Positions 55,329 to 64,000 of a DNA stretch of 64,000 nucleotides are shown in pieces. The DNA lies in contig NZ_CAAJGM010000208.1 in NCBI RefSeq assembly GCF_900996235.1, positions 124,001 to 188,000 on the forward strand, read 5' to 3'. Positions within the stretch are counted from its first letter, which is position 1. Each line of letters opens with the position of its first letter. Below the pieces are notes generated by a model that was not told the DNA's origin, ran no database searches, and was given only the letters and a program-made list of their open reading frames with translations. The position numbers were made by a program, and so were the translations under genes. The DNA comes from Paraburkholderia sp. BCC1885 (GTDB lineage Bacteria; Pseudomonadota; Gammaproteobacteria; Burkholderiales; Burkholderiaceae).

Positions 55329-57140
55329 TTACTTCTTTTTCTGCGGCGGCAGATCGGTACAGACGCCTTCGTACAGCTCGGCCGCCATCCCAATCGATTC
55401 ACCCAGGGTCGGGTGAGGATGGATGGTCTTGCCGATATCGGTTGCGTCCGCGCCCATTTCGACCGCCAGGCACACTTCGCTGATCAGATCGCCGGCATTC
55501 AGGCCGACGATACCGCCGCCGATCACGCGATGCGTGGCTTCGTCGAAAAGCAGCTTGGTGAAGCCCTCATCGCGGCCATTGGCGATCGCACGGCCCGAAG
55601 CGGCCCACGGGAAGACGGCCTTGCCATACTTGACGCCTTCCGCCTTCAACTGGTCTTCGGTCTTGCCCGCCCATGCGACTTCCGGATCGGTGTAAGCCAC
55701 GGACGGAATCTGCAGCGCGTCGAAGTAGGCCTTCTCGCCGTGCGCCGCTTCGGCCGCGACGTGACCTTCATGCACGGCCTTGTGCGCGAGCATCGGCTGA
55801 CCGACGATATCGCCGATCGCGAAGATATGCGGCACGTTGGTGCGCATCTGCTTGTCGACCTCGATGAAGCCGCGCTCCGTGACGGCCACGCCGGCCTTGT
55901 CGGCACCGATCTTCTTGCCGTTCGGACTGCGGCCGACGGCCACCAGCACGAGATCGTAGCGTTGCGGCTCAGCCGGAGCCTTCTCGCCTTCGAACGTCAC
56001 GTAGATGCCGTCGTCTTTCGCTTCCGCTGCGGTGGTTTTGGTCTTCAGCATGACGTTGGCGAAACGCTTGCTGTTGTACTTCTCCCAGACCTTGACGAGA
56101 TCGCGGTCGGCGCCGGCCATCAGACCGTCGCGCATTTCGACGACGTCGATCTGCGCGCCGAGCGTCGAGTAGACCGTCGCCATTTCCAGACCGATGATGC
56201 CGCCGCCGATCACCAGCATGCGCTGGGGAATCTGACGCAACTCGAGCGCGCCGGTCGAATCGACCACGCGCGGATCCTCGGGAATGAACGGCAGCTTCAC
56301 CGCTTGCGAGCCGGCCGCAATGATGGCCTGCTTAAACTTGACGACCTTCTTGCCGCCGTCGGTGACGACTTCCATGTGATGGGGATCGACGAACGTGCCG
56401 GTCCCTGTCACGACTTCGACCTTGCGCGCCTTGGCCATGCCGGCGAGACCGCCGGTGAGCTTCTTGACGACGCCGGACTTGAAGTCGCGCAGCTTGTCGA
56501 GATCGACTTGCGGCTTGCCGAACGTAATGCCGTGAGCACCGAGCGCCGCGGCTTCGTCGATGACGAGCGCGGTATGCAGCAATGCCTTGGACGGAATGCA
56601 ACCCACGTTCAGACACACGCCGCCAAGCGTCGCATAACGCTCGACCAGCACGGTCTTCATGCCGAGATCCGCAGCACGGAACGCGGCCGAATAACCACCG
56701 GGCCCCGAACCGAGCACGAGCATCTCGCATTCGATATCGGCGCTGCCGGAGAAACTGCCGGCCTGCGGCGCGGGCGCGGCGGCCTTGGGAGCCGCAGCCG
56801 GCGCAGACGCCGCTTGCGGCTTCGCTTCAGGGGCAGGCGCGGCAGCCTTTTCGGGCTCCCTGGCGGCGGCCTTGGGCGCATCTTTCGCCGGCGCGGCTTC
56901 AGCCGACGATTCGACGATGGCGATGACGGTGCCCTGAGACACCTTGTCGCCAGCCTTGACGCGGACTTCCTTGACGGTGCCGGCGGCATCGCTAGGCACT
57001 TCGATGGAAGCCTTATCCGACTCGAGCGTCATGAGCGCCTGCTCGTTCTCGATGACGTCGCCCGGCTTGATATTGACTTCGATGACATCGACATCCTTGA
57101 AATCACCGATGTCCGGCACCTTCACTTCGACGAGACTCAT
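55329..57140 (-). CDS. lpdA: Dihydrolipoyl dehydrogenase with N-terminal lipoyl domain
   Basis: E3 flavoprotein of the pyruvate dehydrogenase complex. The 603-residue protein has an N-terminal lipoyl domain (ESDKAS, lipoyl-Lys 43), an Ala/Pro linker, then the FAD domain (LVLGSGPGGYSAAFRAADLG), the redox disulfide GGVCLNVGCIPSK, NAD domain (IGGGIIGLEMATV) and a C-terminal interface domain. A fused lipoyl domain in E3 occurs in several beta-proteobacteria. Last of aceE-aceF-lpdA. Confidence 0.95.
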   Translation of the reverse strand: MSLVEVKVPDIGDFKDVDVIEVNIKPGDVIENEQALMTLESDKASIEVPSDAAGTVKEVRVKAGDKVSQGTVIAIVESSAEAAPAKDAPKAAAREPEKAAAPAPEAKPQAASAPAAAPKAAAPAPQAGSFSGSADIECEMLVLGSGPGGYSAAFRAADLGMKTVLVERYATLGGVCLNVGCIPSKALLHTALVIDEAAALGAHGITFGKPQVDLDKLRDFKSGVVKKLTGGLAGMAKARKVEVVTGTGTFVDPHHMEVVTDGGKKVVKFKQAIIAAGSQAVKLPFIPEDPRVVDSTGALELRQIPQRMLVIGGGIIGLEMATVYSTLGAQIDVVEMRDGLMAGADRDLVKVWEKYNSKRFANVMLKTKTTAAEAKDDGIYVTFEGEKAPAEPQRYDLVLVAVGRSPNGKKIGADKAGVAVTERGFIEVDKQMRTNVPHIFAIGDIVGQPMLAHKAVHEGHVAAEAAHGEKAYFDALQIPSVAYTDPEVAWAGKTEDQLKAEGVKYGKAVFPWAASGRAIANGRDEGFTKLLFDEATHRVIGGGIVGLNAGDLISEVCLAVEMGADATDIGKTIHPHPTLGESIGMAAELYEGVCTDLPPQKKK

Positions 57141-57262
57141 AGTGTCCCCTTCTCTTATTGATCGTTGACGAGAGAAGAACCCGAAACTTTCGATCTGACG
57201 GTCACCGTAAGCGCGGACAGAAACATCCTTTGCTGTCCGCCGAAGGACGCGCCTTTCTTTTG

Positions 57263-57314
57263 CCTACTTTTCTTGTCTTCCAAAGAAAAGTAGGTGCCGC
57301 CCCGCACAGGGGCG
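57263..57314. repeat. Burkholderia-type intergenic inverted repeat
   Basis: Arms CCTACTTTTCTT and AAGAAAAGTAGG (57263-57274 and 57283-57294) with an eight-base loop, followed by a second small stem CGCCCC-GCACA-GGGGCG (57298-57314). I recall this composite as a recurrent intergenic sequence in Burkholderia genomes. It lies in the aceF-lpdA spacer. Confidence 0.65.
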
Positions 57315-57398
57315 ACACTAACAGACCGACACGAAAGCAGGTTCAACGACGAGCGCGGATAACCACCGAAAAACGCGCCGCCGGCATTCATCACCCGA

Positions 57399-59081
57399 TC
57401 AAAGAATCACACGCCGAAAATCGGCAAGAATCGCACCCAGGTACGCATTGAACCGCGCCGCCTCGGCCCCGTCGATGACCCGATGGTCATACGACAACGA
57501 CAGCGGCAGAGTGAGACGAGGCACGAATTGCTTGCCATCCCACACCGGCTTCATGGCGCCACGCGAGAGCCCAAGAATCGCGACTTCAGGCGCGTTGATA
57601 ATCGGCGTGAAGTGCGTGCCGCCAATGCCGCCCAGCGAGGAGATCGAGAAGCAACCGCCTTGCATCTGATCCGGCTTGAGCTTGCCCTCGCGCGCAGCCT
57701 TGGACAGATCCGCCATCTCTTTGGCGATATCGACGAGGCCCTTCTTGTCCGCATCGCGGATGACCGGCACCATCAAGCCATTCGGCGTATCCGCGGCGAA
57801 CCCGATGTTGTAGTACTGCTTGAAGACCAGGTTGTCGCCATCGAGGCTGGCGTTGAACGTCGGGAATTTCTTCAGGGCCGAGACCACCGCCTTGATCACG
57901 AACGCCAGCATGGTGAACTTCACACCCGCCTTCTCGTGTTCCTTGTTCAGTTGCACGCGCAGCGCTTCGAGCTCGGTGATGTCCGCTTCGTCATTGTTGG
58001 TGACGTGCGGAATCATGACCCAGTTGCGATGCAGGTTCGCGCCGGAAATCTTCTTGATGCGCGACAGCGGCTTCGGATCGACCGGACCGAATTTGGTGAA
58101 ATCGACCTTCGGCCACGGCAGCAGATTCAGTTCGCCACCGCCAGCCGCCGCGGGTGCCGCAGCCGTAGGCGCACGCTGGCCCGTCATCACGCCCTTGACG
58201 AATGCAGTGATGTCGTCCTGGGTAATGCGGCCTTTCGGACCCGTACCCTGCACGCGCGACACGTCCACGCCCAGTTCGCGCGCGAACTTGCGCACGGACG
58301 GCGACGCGTGGCTCGACTTGCGCTCGCCGCCTTCGCCTGCCGGAATCAGCGGCGCCTGCGCCAGGGCGGACGGCGCCGCCGGCGCCGGGCTCGGCGTAGC
58401 CGGCGCATCGGACGGCTTTTCAGCGGCGGGCTTGGCCGCGGGAGCCGGCGCTGGGGCGGCCGCGCCGCCTTCCGCTTCGACCACCACGATCACGGAGCCT
58501 TCCGAGACCGTATCGCCCACCTTGACCTTCACTTCCTTGACGACACCGGTGGCCGAGCTCGGCACATCCATGGTCGCCTTGTCGGACTCGAGCGTAACCA
58601 GCGACTGTTCCTTCTCGACGCGGTCGCCCACCTTCACCGCGACCTCGATCACGGGAATGTCCTTGTAGTCGCCGATATCCGGCACCTTCACTTCCTGCAC
58701 ACCGCCGCCACTGGCAGCGGGCGCGGCAGCAGGTGCCGGCGCAGCGGCAGGTGCCGGTGCCGGCGCAGCGGCAGGTGCCGGTGCCGGAGCCGCGGCGGGT
58801 GCGGGAGCCGGAGCCGCCTTATCCGCAGCGGCGCCGCCTTCGGCGCCTTCCAGCACGACGATCAACGAGCCTTCCGACACGTTATCGCCCACCTTGACCT
58901 TCACTTCCTTGACGACGCCGGCAGCCGAGCTCGGCACGTCCATGGTCGCCTTGTCGGATTCCAGCGTGACGAGCGACTGCTCTTTCTCGACGGTATCACC
59001 CGCCTTCACCAGCACCTCGATCACAGGGATGTCCTTGTAATCGCCGATGTCCGGCACCTTGACTTCGATCGCTTGACTCAT
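57399..59081 (-). CDS. aceF: Pyruvate dehydrogenase E2, dihydrolipoyl acetyltransferase
   Basis: A 560-residue E2 with two lipoyl domains (Lys 44 and Lys 169, both ESDKATMDVPSSA), an Ala/Pro-rich linker of near-24-base tandem repeats, a subunit-binding domain (SVRKFARELGVDVSRVQGTG) and a catalytic domain with the DHRVIDGAEAARF active-site motif. It forms the core of the complex. Lies 83 bases after aceE. Lipoyl domains and linker are DNA-level duplicates. Confidence 0.96.
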   Translation of the reverse strand: MSQAIEVKVPDIGDYKDIPVIEVLVKAGDTVEKEQSLVTLESDKATMDVPSSAAGVVKEVKVKVGDNVSEGSLIVVLEGAEGGAAADKAAPAPAPAAAPAPAPAAAPAPAPAAAPAPAAAPAASGGGVQEVKVPDIGDYKDIPVIEVAVKVGDRVEKEQSLVTLESDKATMDVPSSATGVVKEVKVKVGDTVSEGSVIVVVEAEGGAAAPAPAPAAKPAAEKPSDAPATPSPAPAAPSALAQAPLIPAGEGGERKSSHASPSVRKFARELGVDVSRVQGTGPKGRITQDDITAFVKGVMTGQRAPTAAAPAAAGGGELNLLPWPKVDFTKFGPVDPKPLSRIKKISGANLHRNWVMIPHVTNNDEADITELEALRVQLNKEHEKAGVKFTMLAFVIKAVVSALKKFPTFNASLDGDNLVFKQYYNIGFAADTPNGLMVPVIRDADKKGLVDIAKEMADLSKAAREGKLKPDQMQGGCFSISSLGGIGGTHFTPIINAPEVAILGLSRGAMKPVWDGKQFVPRLTLPLSLSYDHRVIDGAEAARFNAYLGAILADFRRVIL

Positions 59082-59164
59082 TGTGGGTGTCTCCTGGGCC
59101 GCGCACGCAGCCTGCTCCCTCTCAGGAGCAGGCGCGCACGCCGTGGCACACGGGGAATGATGCC

Positions 59165-61861
59165 TTAGACGGTCATCGGGTTAGGTTTGGCGGGATCAAG
59201 GTTGTACTTCTTGAGCGCCTCGGCGACGACCTTGCGTTCGATCGTGCCCTCATCTGCCAGTGCATTCAACGCGGCAACCGTGACCCAGTAGCGGTCCACT
59301 TCGAAGAAGTGACGCAGCTTTTCACGGGTATCCGAACGGCCGTAGCCGTCCGTGCCCAGCACGACGAATTTCTGCGGCACGAACGCGCGAATCTGCTCGG
59401 TCAGCGCGCGCACGTAGTCGGTCGATGCGATGACCGGGCCTTGCGCGTCCTTCAGCAGTTTCTCGACGTGCGAGACCTTCTTCTCTTCGGTCGGGTGCAG
59501 CAGGTTCCAGCGCTGCACTTCGTGGCCTTCGCGAGCCAGTTCCGTGAAGCTCGGCACGCTCCACAGATCGGCCGCGACGCCCCAGTCGTTCTTCAGCAGG
59601 TCGGCGGCGGCGATCACTTCATTGAAGATCGTGCCCGCGCCCATCAGTTGCACGCGCGGCGCCTTCTTGTCGGCCTCGGCCTTGCGGAACGAATACATGC
59701 CCTTGATGATGTCGGCGGCTACGCTATCGCCCTGCGGAATCGCCGGGTGCTCGTAGTTTTCGTTCATCACCGTGACGTAGTAATACACGTCTTCCTGATC
59801 CGCGACCATGCGGCGCAGACCGTCCTGCATGATGACGGCGAGTTCGTAACCGAAGGTCGGGTCGTAGCTGATGCAGTTCGGCACCGAAGCCGCCCACAGC
59901 AGCGAGTGGCCGTCTTCGTGCTGCAGGCCTTCGCCGTTCAGCGTCGTGCGGCCCGCCGTGCCGCCCAGCAGGAAACCGCGCGAACGCATGTCGCCCGCGG
60001 CCCATGCCAGATCGCCGATGCGCTGGAAACCGAACATCGAGTAGAAGATGTAGAACGGGATCATGATCTCGCCGTGCGTCGAGTACGACGTCGCGGCCGC
60101 GATCCAGTCCGACATACCGCCGGCTTCGTTAATCCCTTCCTGCAGGATCTGACCGGTTTCCGACTCACGGTAGAACATCAGCTGGTCGGAATCTTCCGGC
60201 ACGTATTTCTGGCCTTGCTGATTCCAGATACCGATCTGACGGAACAGACCTTCCATACCGAAGGTACGCGATTCGTCCGGTACGATCGGCACGATGCGTT
60301 TGCCGAGCGCCTTGTCCTTCAACAGGATGTTGAGAATCCGCACGAACGCCATCGTCGTGGAGATCTCGCGGCCTTCGCCCGTGCCCTTGAGCAGCGGCTC
60401 GAAGGCGGCGAGTTCCGGCACCGGCAGCGACTCGGCCTTCTGACGGCGCGCCGGCAGATAGCCGCCGAGTTCCTGACGGCGAGCGCGCATGTACTCGAGT
60501 TCCTTCGAACCTTCTTCGAACTTGAGGTACGGCACGTTGACGATGTCTTCGTCGGAGATCGGCAGGCGGAACTGGTCGCGGAATTTCTTCAGCTGGTCCA
60601 CGTGCAGCTTTTTCTGCTGGTGGGTGATGTTCATTGCCTGGCCGGCTTCGCCCATGCCATAGCCCTTGATCGTCTTCGCCAGAATGACGGTCGGCTGGCC
60701 CTGCGAATTCGACGCTTCCTGGAACGCCGCGTAGATCTTATGCGGATCGTGACCGCCGCGATTCAGGTTCCACACGTCCTCGTCGGACCAGTCGGCGACC
60801 AGCGCCTTCAGTTCCGGCGTATTGAAGAAGTGCTCGCGCACGTAGGCGCCCGATTCCGACTTGTAGGTCTGGTATTCGCCGTCCACGACTTCCATCATCC
60901 GGCGCATCAGCGCGCCCGACTTGTCGCGCTGGAACAGCGCATCCCAGCGGCTGCCCCAGATCACCTTGATGACGTTCCAGCCGGCGCCGCGGAATTCGCT
61001 TTCGAGTTCCTGGATGATCTTGCCGTTACCGCGCACCGGGCCATCGAGGCGCTGCAGGTTGCAGTTGATCACGAACACCAGGTTGTCGAGGCGTTCGCGG
61101 CCGGCCATGCCGATCGCGCCGAGCGATTCCGGCTCATCCGTTTCGCCGTCGCCGAGGAAGGCCCAGACCTTGCGGCCGTCGGTCTTCGCAATGCCGCGCG
61201 CCTGCATGTACTTCATGAAGCGGGCCTGATAGATCGCCATGATCGGGCCGAGGCCCATCGAGACGGTCGGGAACTGCCAGAAGTCCGGCATCAGCCACGG
61301 GTGCGGATACGAGGAGATGCCCTCGCCGCCTACTTCCTGACGGAAATTGTCGAGCTGGTTTTCGGACAGACGGCCGAGCAGGAACGCGCGCGAGTACACA
61401 CCCGGCGACGAATGGCCCTGCACGAACACGAGGTCGCCGCCATGTTCAGCCGACGGGGCATGCCAGAAATGGTTGTAGCCGACGTCGTACAGCGTGGCAG
61501 CGGAGGCGAACGAGGCGATGTGGCCGCCGACGTTGGTGTCCTTGCCCGCGCGCAGCACCATGGCGATGGCGTTCCAGCGCGTGTACGAACGGATCCGGTG
61601 TTCGATATCCTGGTCGCCGGGAATCGGCGCCTGACGCGAGACAGGAATCGTATTGATGTAGGGGGTATTGGCGGAGAACGGCAGATGTTCGCCGTGCACG
61701 CGGGCAAATTCGATTTGCTTTTCGATCAGATAGTGGGCGCGGTCGGGGCCCACAGCAGAAATCACGCCATCCAGCGCTTCCAGCCATTCGCCGGTTTCCT
61801 GGGGATCTTCGTCTTTCTCGGCGGCGACATATTTCATGACTTCGTCGGGTACAGCGGACAT
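59165..61861 (-). CDS. aceE: Pyruvate dehydrogenase E1, homodimeric
   Basis: Thiamine diphosphate enzyme that decarboxylates pyruvate. The 898-residue protein has the ThDP-binding motif AFLGDGETDEPE and the later ...NCNLQRLDGPVRGNGK segment, typical of the homodimeric E1 AceE family. ATG at 61861 has AGGAGA just upstream; the longer reading to 61999 is rejected. It heads aceE-aceF-lpdA. Confidence 0.97.
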   Translation of the reverse strand: MSAVPDEVMKYVAAEKDEDPQETGEWLEALDGVISAVGPDRAHYLIEKQIEFARVHGEHLPFSANTPYINTIPVSRQAPIPGDQDIEHRIRSYTRWNAIAMVLRAGKDTNVGGHIASFASAATLYDVGYNHFWHAPSAEHGGDLVFVQGHSSPGVYSRAFLLGRLSENQLDNFRQEVGGEGISSYPHPWLMPDFWQFPTVSMGLGPIMAIYQARFMKYMQARGIAKTDGRKVWAFLGDGETDEPESLGAIGMAGRERLDNLVFVINCNLQRLDGPVRGNGKIIQELESEFRGAGWNVIKVIWGSRWDALFQRDKSGALMRRMMEVVDGEYQTYKSESGAYVREHFFNTPELKALVADWSDEDVWNLNRGGHDPHKIYAAFQEASNSQGQPTVILAKTIKGYGMGEAGQAMNITHQQKKLHVDQLKKFRDQFRLPISDEDIVNVPYLKFEEGSKELEYMRARRQELGGYLPARRQKAESLPVPELAAFEPLLKGTGEGREISTTMAFVRILNILLKDKALGKRIVPIVPDESRTFGMEGLFRQIGIWNQQGQKYVPEDSDQLMFYRESETGQILQEGINEAGGMSDWIAAATSYSTHGEIMIPFYIFYSMFGFQRIGDLAWAAGDMRSRGFLLGGTAGRTTLNGEGLQHEDGHSLLWAASVPNCISYDPTFGYELAVIMQDGLRRMVADQEDVYYYVTVMNENYEHPAIPQGDSVAADIIKGMYSFRKAEADKKAPRVQLMGAGTIFNEVIAAADLLKNDWGVAADLWSVPSFTELAREGHEVQRWNLLHPTEEKKVSHVEKLLKDAQGPVIASTDYVRALTEQIRAFVPQKFVVLGTDGYGRSDTREKLRHFFEVDRYWVTVAALNALADEGTIERKVVAEALKKYNLDPAKPNPMTV

Positions 61862-61937
61862 GCTCGTCTCCTGGGGATAAGGAACGCTCTTTAAACAGAC
61901 GACGCGGACGAGGCCCGGCCGCGGCAGCTTCGGGCCG

Positions 61938-61943
61938 ATTGTA
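61938..61943 (-). promoter_or_regulatory. Candidate -10 element for aceE
   Basis: The minus strand reads TTACAAT, 76 bases before the aceE ATG. The 275-base divergent gap to the kinase gene would hold both promoters. -35 not resolved. Confidence 0.4.
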
Positions 61944-62123
61944 ATAAGGCGCTCGCCGTCTGCGCAACAAAATTTTCGAATTACGAGATCGTTTCTCATA
62001 ATGCGGAAAATTGTTGCGGCGCACCCTGGTTTCGCCGCGGATCAACGAATACGTCGGCTAGTTTGCGCCGATTGACGGGAGTTTCAGCGCTTTTTTGCGT
62101 CATTTGCCATGGGCACGCTGCGC

Positions 62124-62129
62124 TACAAT
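62124..62129 (+). promoter_or_regulatory. Candidate -10 element for the histidine kinase
   Basis: GCTACAATG with only seven bases between TACAAT and the ATG at 62137. The position suggests a leaderless or very short 5' leader. No convincing -35. Confidence 0.4.
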
Positions 62130-62136
62130 GCCAGCC

Positions 62137-64000
62137 ATGTTGACCGAACGGCTTTTCGCACGCTCGGCGCGGCCCGCCCGTTCGACGGCGGATTCGTCGC
62201 CGTCCCGCTGGCACCATGGACCATGGTGGTCGAATTCCTATTTGCTGACGCCGCTGCTGTCGATCCTGGTGTTCCTGGTCGTCATGAGCCTGATTCTGTG
62301 GAGCCTGAACCGGCGCGAGCAGCAGCAGCAGGAAGACACGCTCTACCGCAACGTCGCGTGGGCCCAGCAGCAGATCCGCCTGTCCATGACAGGCGCGCAG
62401 GAACAGATCCAGGCTCTCGCGCGCGACCTCGCCGCCGGCCACGCCGATCCCCATTCGTTCCAGGTGTCTACCACGGACATCCTGCAGGGGCATCCCGAAA
62501 TCCTCTATCTGAACTGGTACACGCCGCAGCAGCAGCCGCGCTGGCCCAATACGGCGCAGCCGGTGTTCGGCCAGCGCCTCGCGCGGCCAAGCGACGTGCA
62601 GATGGACGAGGCCGTGAAGGCCGCCTTCGCCGATGCGCGCACCTCGCGCCGCCAGACCTATTCCCCGCTCATCTATGACGATCTCGGCAACGGCTATCTG
62701 ACGCTGCAGACGCCGATCTATCGCGACCGCGAATTCCTCGGCTCGATCGCCGCGGTGTTTTCGATCGAAGGCGTGCTCAAGCACGACATTCCGCCCGAGC
62801 TGTCGGCGAAGTACAAGATCTCGATCATCGATCTGAACAACAAGGAACTGGCCACCACGTCCACCCGTCCGCGCCTGCCGCGCGACATGTTCTACGACCT
62901 GCCGCTCGACCCGCCGGGCCAGGGCGTCTCGGTGCGCGTCTACGCGTTCCCGCAGATGACCAACTTCACGAACAACACGCTCGTGTGGCTGGTCGCCGGC
63001 CTGTCGTGCTTCGTGCTGTGGAGTTTGTGGAGCCTGTGGAAGCACACGCGCCAGCGCTTCGAAGCGCAACAGGCGCTGTACGCCGAAGCGTTCTTCCGCC
63101 GCGCCATGGAAAACTCCGTGCTGATCGGCATGCGCGTGCTCGACATGCACGGCCGCATCACCCACGTCAATCCGGCCTTTTGCCGCATGACCGGCTGGGA
63201 CGAAAGCGACCTCGTCGGCAAGCAGGCGCCGTTCCCCTACTGGCCGCGCGACGCCTATCCGGAGATGCAGCGCCAGCTCGACATGACGCTGCGCGGCAAG
63301 GCGCCTTCGTCCGGCTTCGAACTGCGCGTGCGCCGCAAGGACGGCTCGCTGTTCCACGCGCGCCTGTATGTATCGCCGCTGATCGATTCGTCGGGCCGCC
63401 AGACCGGCTGGATGTCGTCGATGACCGACATCACCGAGCCGAAACGCGCCCGCGAAGAACTCGCCGCCGCCCACGAGCGCTTCACCACCGTGCTCGAAAG
63501 CCTAGACGCCGCCGTCTCCGTGCTGGCCGCCGACGAAGCCGAGCTGCTGTTCGCCAACCGCTATTACCGCCATCTGTTCGGCATCCGTCCCGACGGCCAC
63601 CTGGAACTCGCGGGCGGCGGCTTCGATAGCGGCGAGGCTTCGTCCGATTCGATCGACATGGTCGACGCTTATGCAGGCCTGCCCGCCGCCGCGCTCACCG
63701 AAAGCACCGCGGACGCCCAGGAAGTGTATGTGCAGAGCATCCAGAAGTGGTTCGAAGTGCGCCGCCAGTACATTCAGTGGGTGGACGGCCATCTGGCGCA
63801 GATGCAGATCGCGACCGACATCACCACCCGCAAGCAGGCCCAGGAACTCGCGCGTCAGCAGGACGAGAAGCTGCAGTTCACCAGCCGCCTGATGACGATG
63901 GGCGAAATGGCCTCGTCGCTCGCCCACGAACTGAACCAGCCGCTCGCCGCCATCAATAACTATTGCTCAGGAACCGTAGCGCTGGTTAAATCTGGGCGAA
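62137..64000 (+). CDS. PAS-domain sensor histidine kinase (cut by window edge)
   Basis: A membrane-bound two-component kinase, 621 codons visible. A first transmembrane helix lies about residues 36-56 (LLTPLLSILVFLVVM), a periplasmic sensing region follows, the second helix is about 279-298, then a PAS domain from about 315 (AMENSVLIGMRVLDMHGRITHVN), a second PAS-like region, and the H-box SLAHELNQPLAAI with phosphoacceptor His 597. The ATP-binding domain is beyond the edge. This H-box and PAS pattern is of the FixL/DctB type. It runs divergent from aceE. Confidence 0.92.
   Translation, partial: MLTERLFARSARPARSTADSSPSRWHHGPWWSNSYLLTPLLSILVFLVVMSLILWSLNRREQQQQEDTLYRNVAWAQQQIRLSMTGAQEQIQALARDLAAGHADPHSFQVSTTDILQGHPEILYLNWYTPQQQPRWPNTAQPVFGQRLARPSDVQMDEAVKAAFADARTSRRQTYSPLIYDDLGNGYLTLQTPIYRDREFLGSIAAVFSIEGVLKHDIPPELSAKYKISIIDLNNKELATTSTRPRLPRDMFYDLPLDPPGQGVSVRVYAFPQMTNFTNNTLVWLVAGLSCFVLWSLWSLWKHTRQRFEAQQALYAEAFFRRAMENSVLIGMRVLDMHGRITHVNPAFCRMTGWDESDLVGKQAPFPYWPRDAYPEMQRQLDMTLRGKAPSSGFELRVRRKDGSLFHARLYVSPLIDSSGRQTGWMSSMTDITEPKRAREELAAAHERFTTVLESLDAAVSVLAADEAELLFANRYYRHLFGIRPDGHLELAGGGFDSGEASSDSIDMVDAYAGLPAAALTESTADAQEVYVQSIQKWFEVRRQYIQWVDGHLAQMQIATDITTRKQAQELARQQDEKLQFTSRLMTMGEMASSLAHELNQPLAAINNYCSGTVALVKSGR

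Noticed and set aside
59081..61894. 937-codon plus-strand frame opposite aceE
   Set aside because: Same artefact; composition is Arg/Val/His-rich and no domain is seen. aceE on the other strand is unmistakable.

Overview
This window looks like core chromosome of a Burkholderiaceae beta-proteobacterium, most likely Burkholderia or Paraburkholderia. It is GC-rich (long spurious antisense reading frames run opposite most genes) and densely packed with single-copy housekeeping genes in a beta-proteobacterial order: ndk-rlmN-rodZ-ispG-hisS-yfgM-bamB-der-hfq-hflX, pyrG-kdsA-eno-ftsB, a complete isc cluster, and aceE-aceF-lpdA beside a phasin gene. The genus is an inference from gene order and protein wording; I could not run a search. 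I see no rRNA, tRNA, CRISPR array, prophage, insertion sequence or plasmid-type gene.

Layout. 1-10.6 kb: a minus-strand block from ndk to hflX covering nucleotide balance, 23S/tRNA methylation (rlmN), cell shape (rodZ), isoprenoid synthesis (ispG), histidyl-tRNA synthesis, outer-membrane assembly (bamB, yfgM), ribosome GTPases (der, hflX) and hfq. 10.8-20.8 kb: a BI-1 membrane protein, then minus-strand dapA-bamC-MBL hydrolase, a methyltransferase, trpS, an M50 protease, a YciO-like protein, a PHP phosphoesterase, an alpha/beta hydrolase and a DUF455 ferritin-like protein. 21-28 kb: gamma-carbonic anhydrase and hslO on plus, then ftsB, eno, kdsA, pyrG and a hydrolase on minus. 28-34.3 kb: comEC, a TatD nuclease, lolD with a single LolC/E-type subunit, and an orphan HigA-like antitoxin. 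34.5-41.3 kb: plus-strand RpfE-like gene, recJ, prfB (with its programmed frameshift), lysS and a glycine-zipper protein. 41.4-47.4 kb: minus-strand iscR-iscS-iscU-iscA-hscB-hscA-fdx-iscX. 47.5-52.5 kb: tyrosine phosphatase, two small exported proteins, lutA-lutB without lutC, and a divergent IclR regulator. 52.6-62 kb: a PBP7-type endopeptidase, phasin, and the pyruvate dehydrogenase genes. 62.1-64 kb: a PAS histidine kinase cut by the window edge and divergent from aceE.

Themes. Iron-sulfur biology recurs: the isc genes build clusters used by IspG, RlmN and LutAB, and TrpS carries four cysteines spaced like the cluster-binding TrpRS of Thermotoga. Envelope assembly also recurs (BamB, BamC, LolD plus its partner, RodZ, FtsB, KdsA, PBP7). 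Regulation readable from sequence includes two tandem IscR-type sites and a promoter before iscR, intrinsic terminators inside two gene clusters (rodZ/ispG and iscA/hscB), a perfect palindrome upstream of the orphan antitoxin, a U-rich-looped hairpin in the hfq leader, and a recurring TACAAT -10 element, in three cases so close to the start codon that leaderless or very short-leader transcripts are possible.

I found no wholly new multi-gene system. The best leads are the possible Fe-S TrpRS, the toxin-less antitoxin with its own operator, the segmented isc cluster, and the kinase divergent from the pyruvate dehydrogenase genes.
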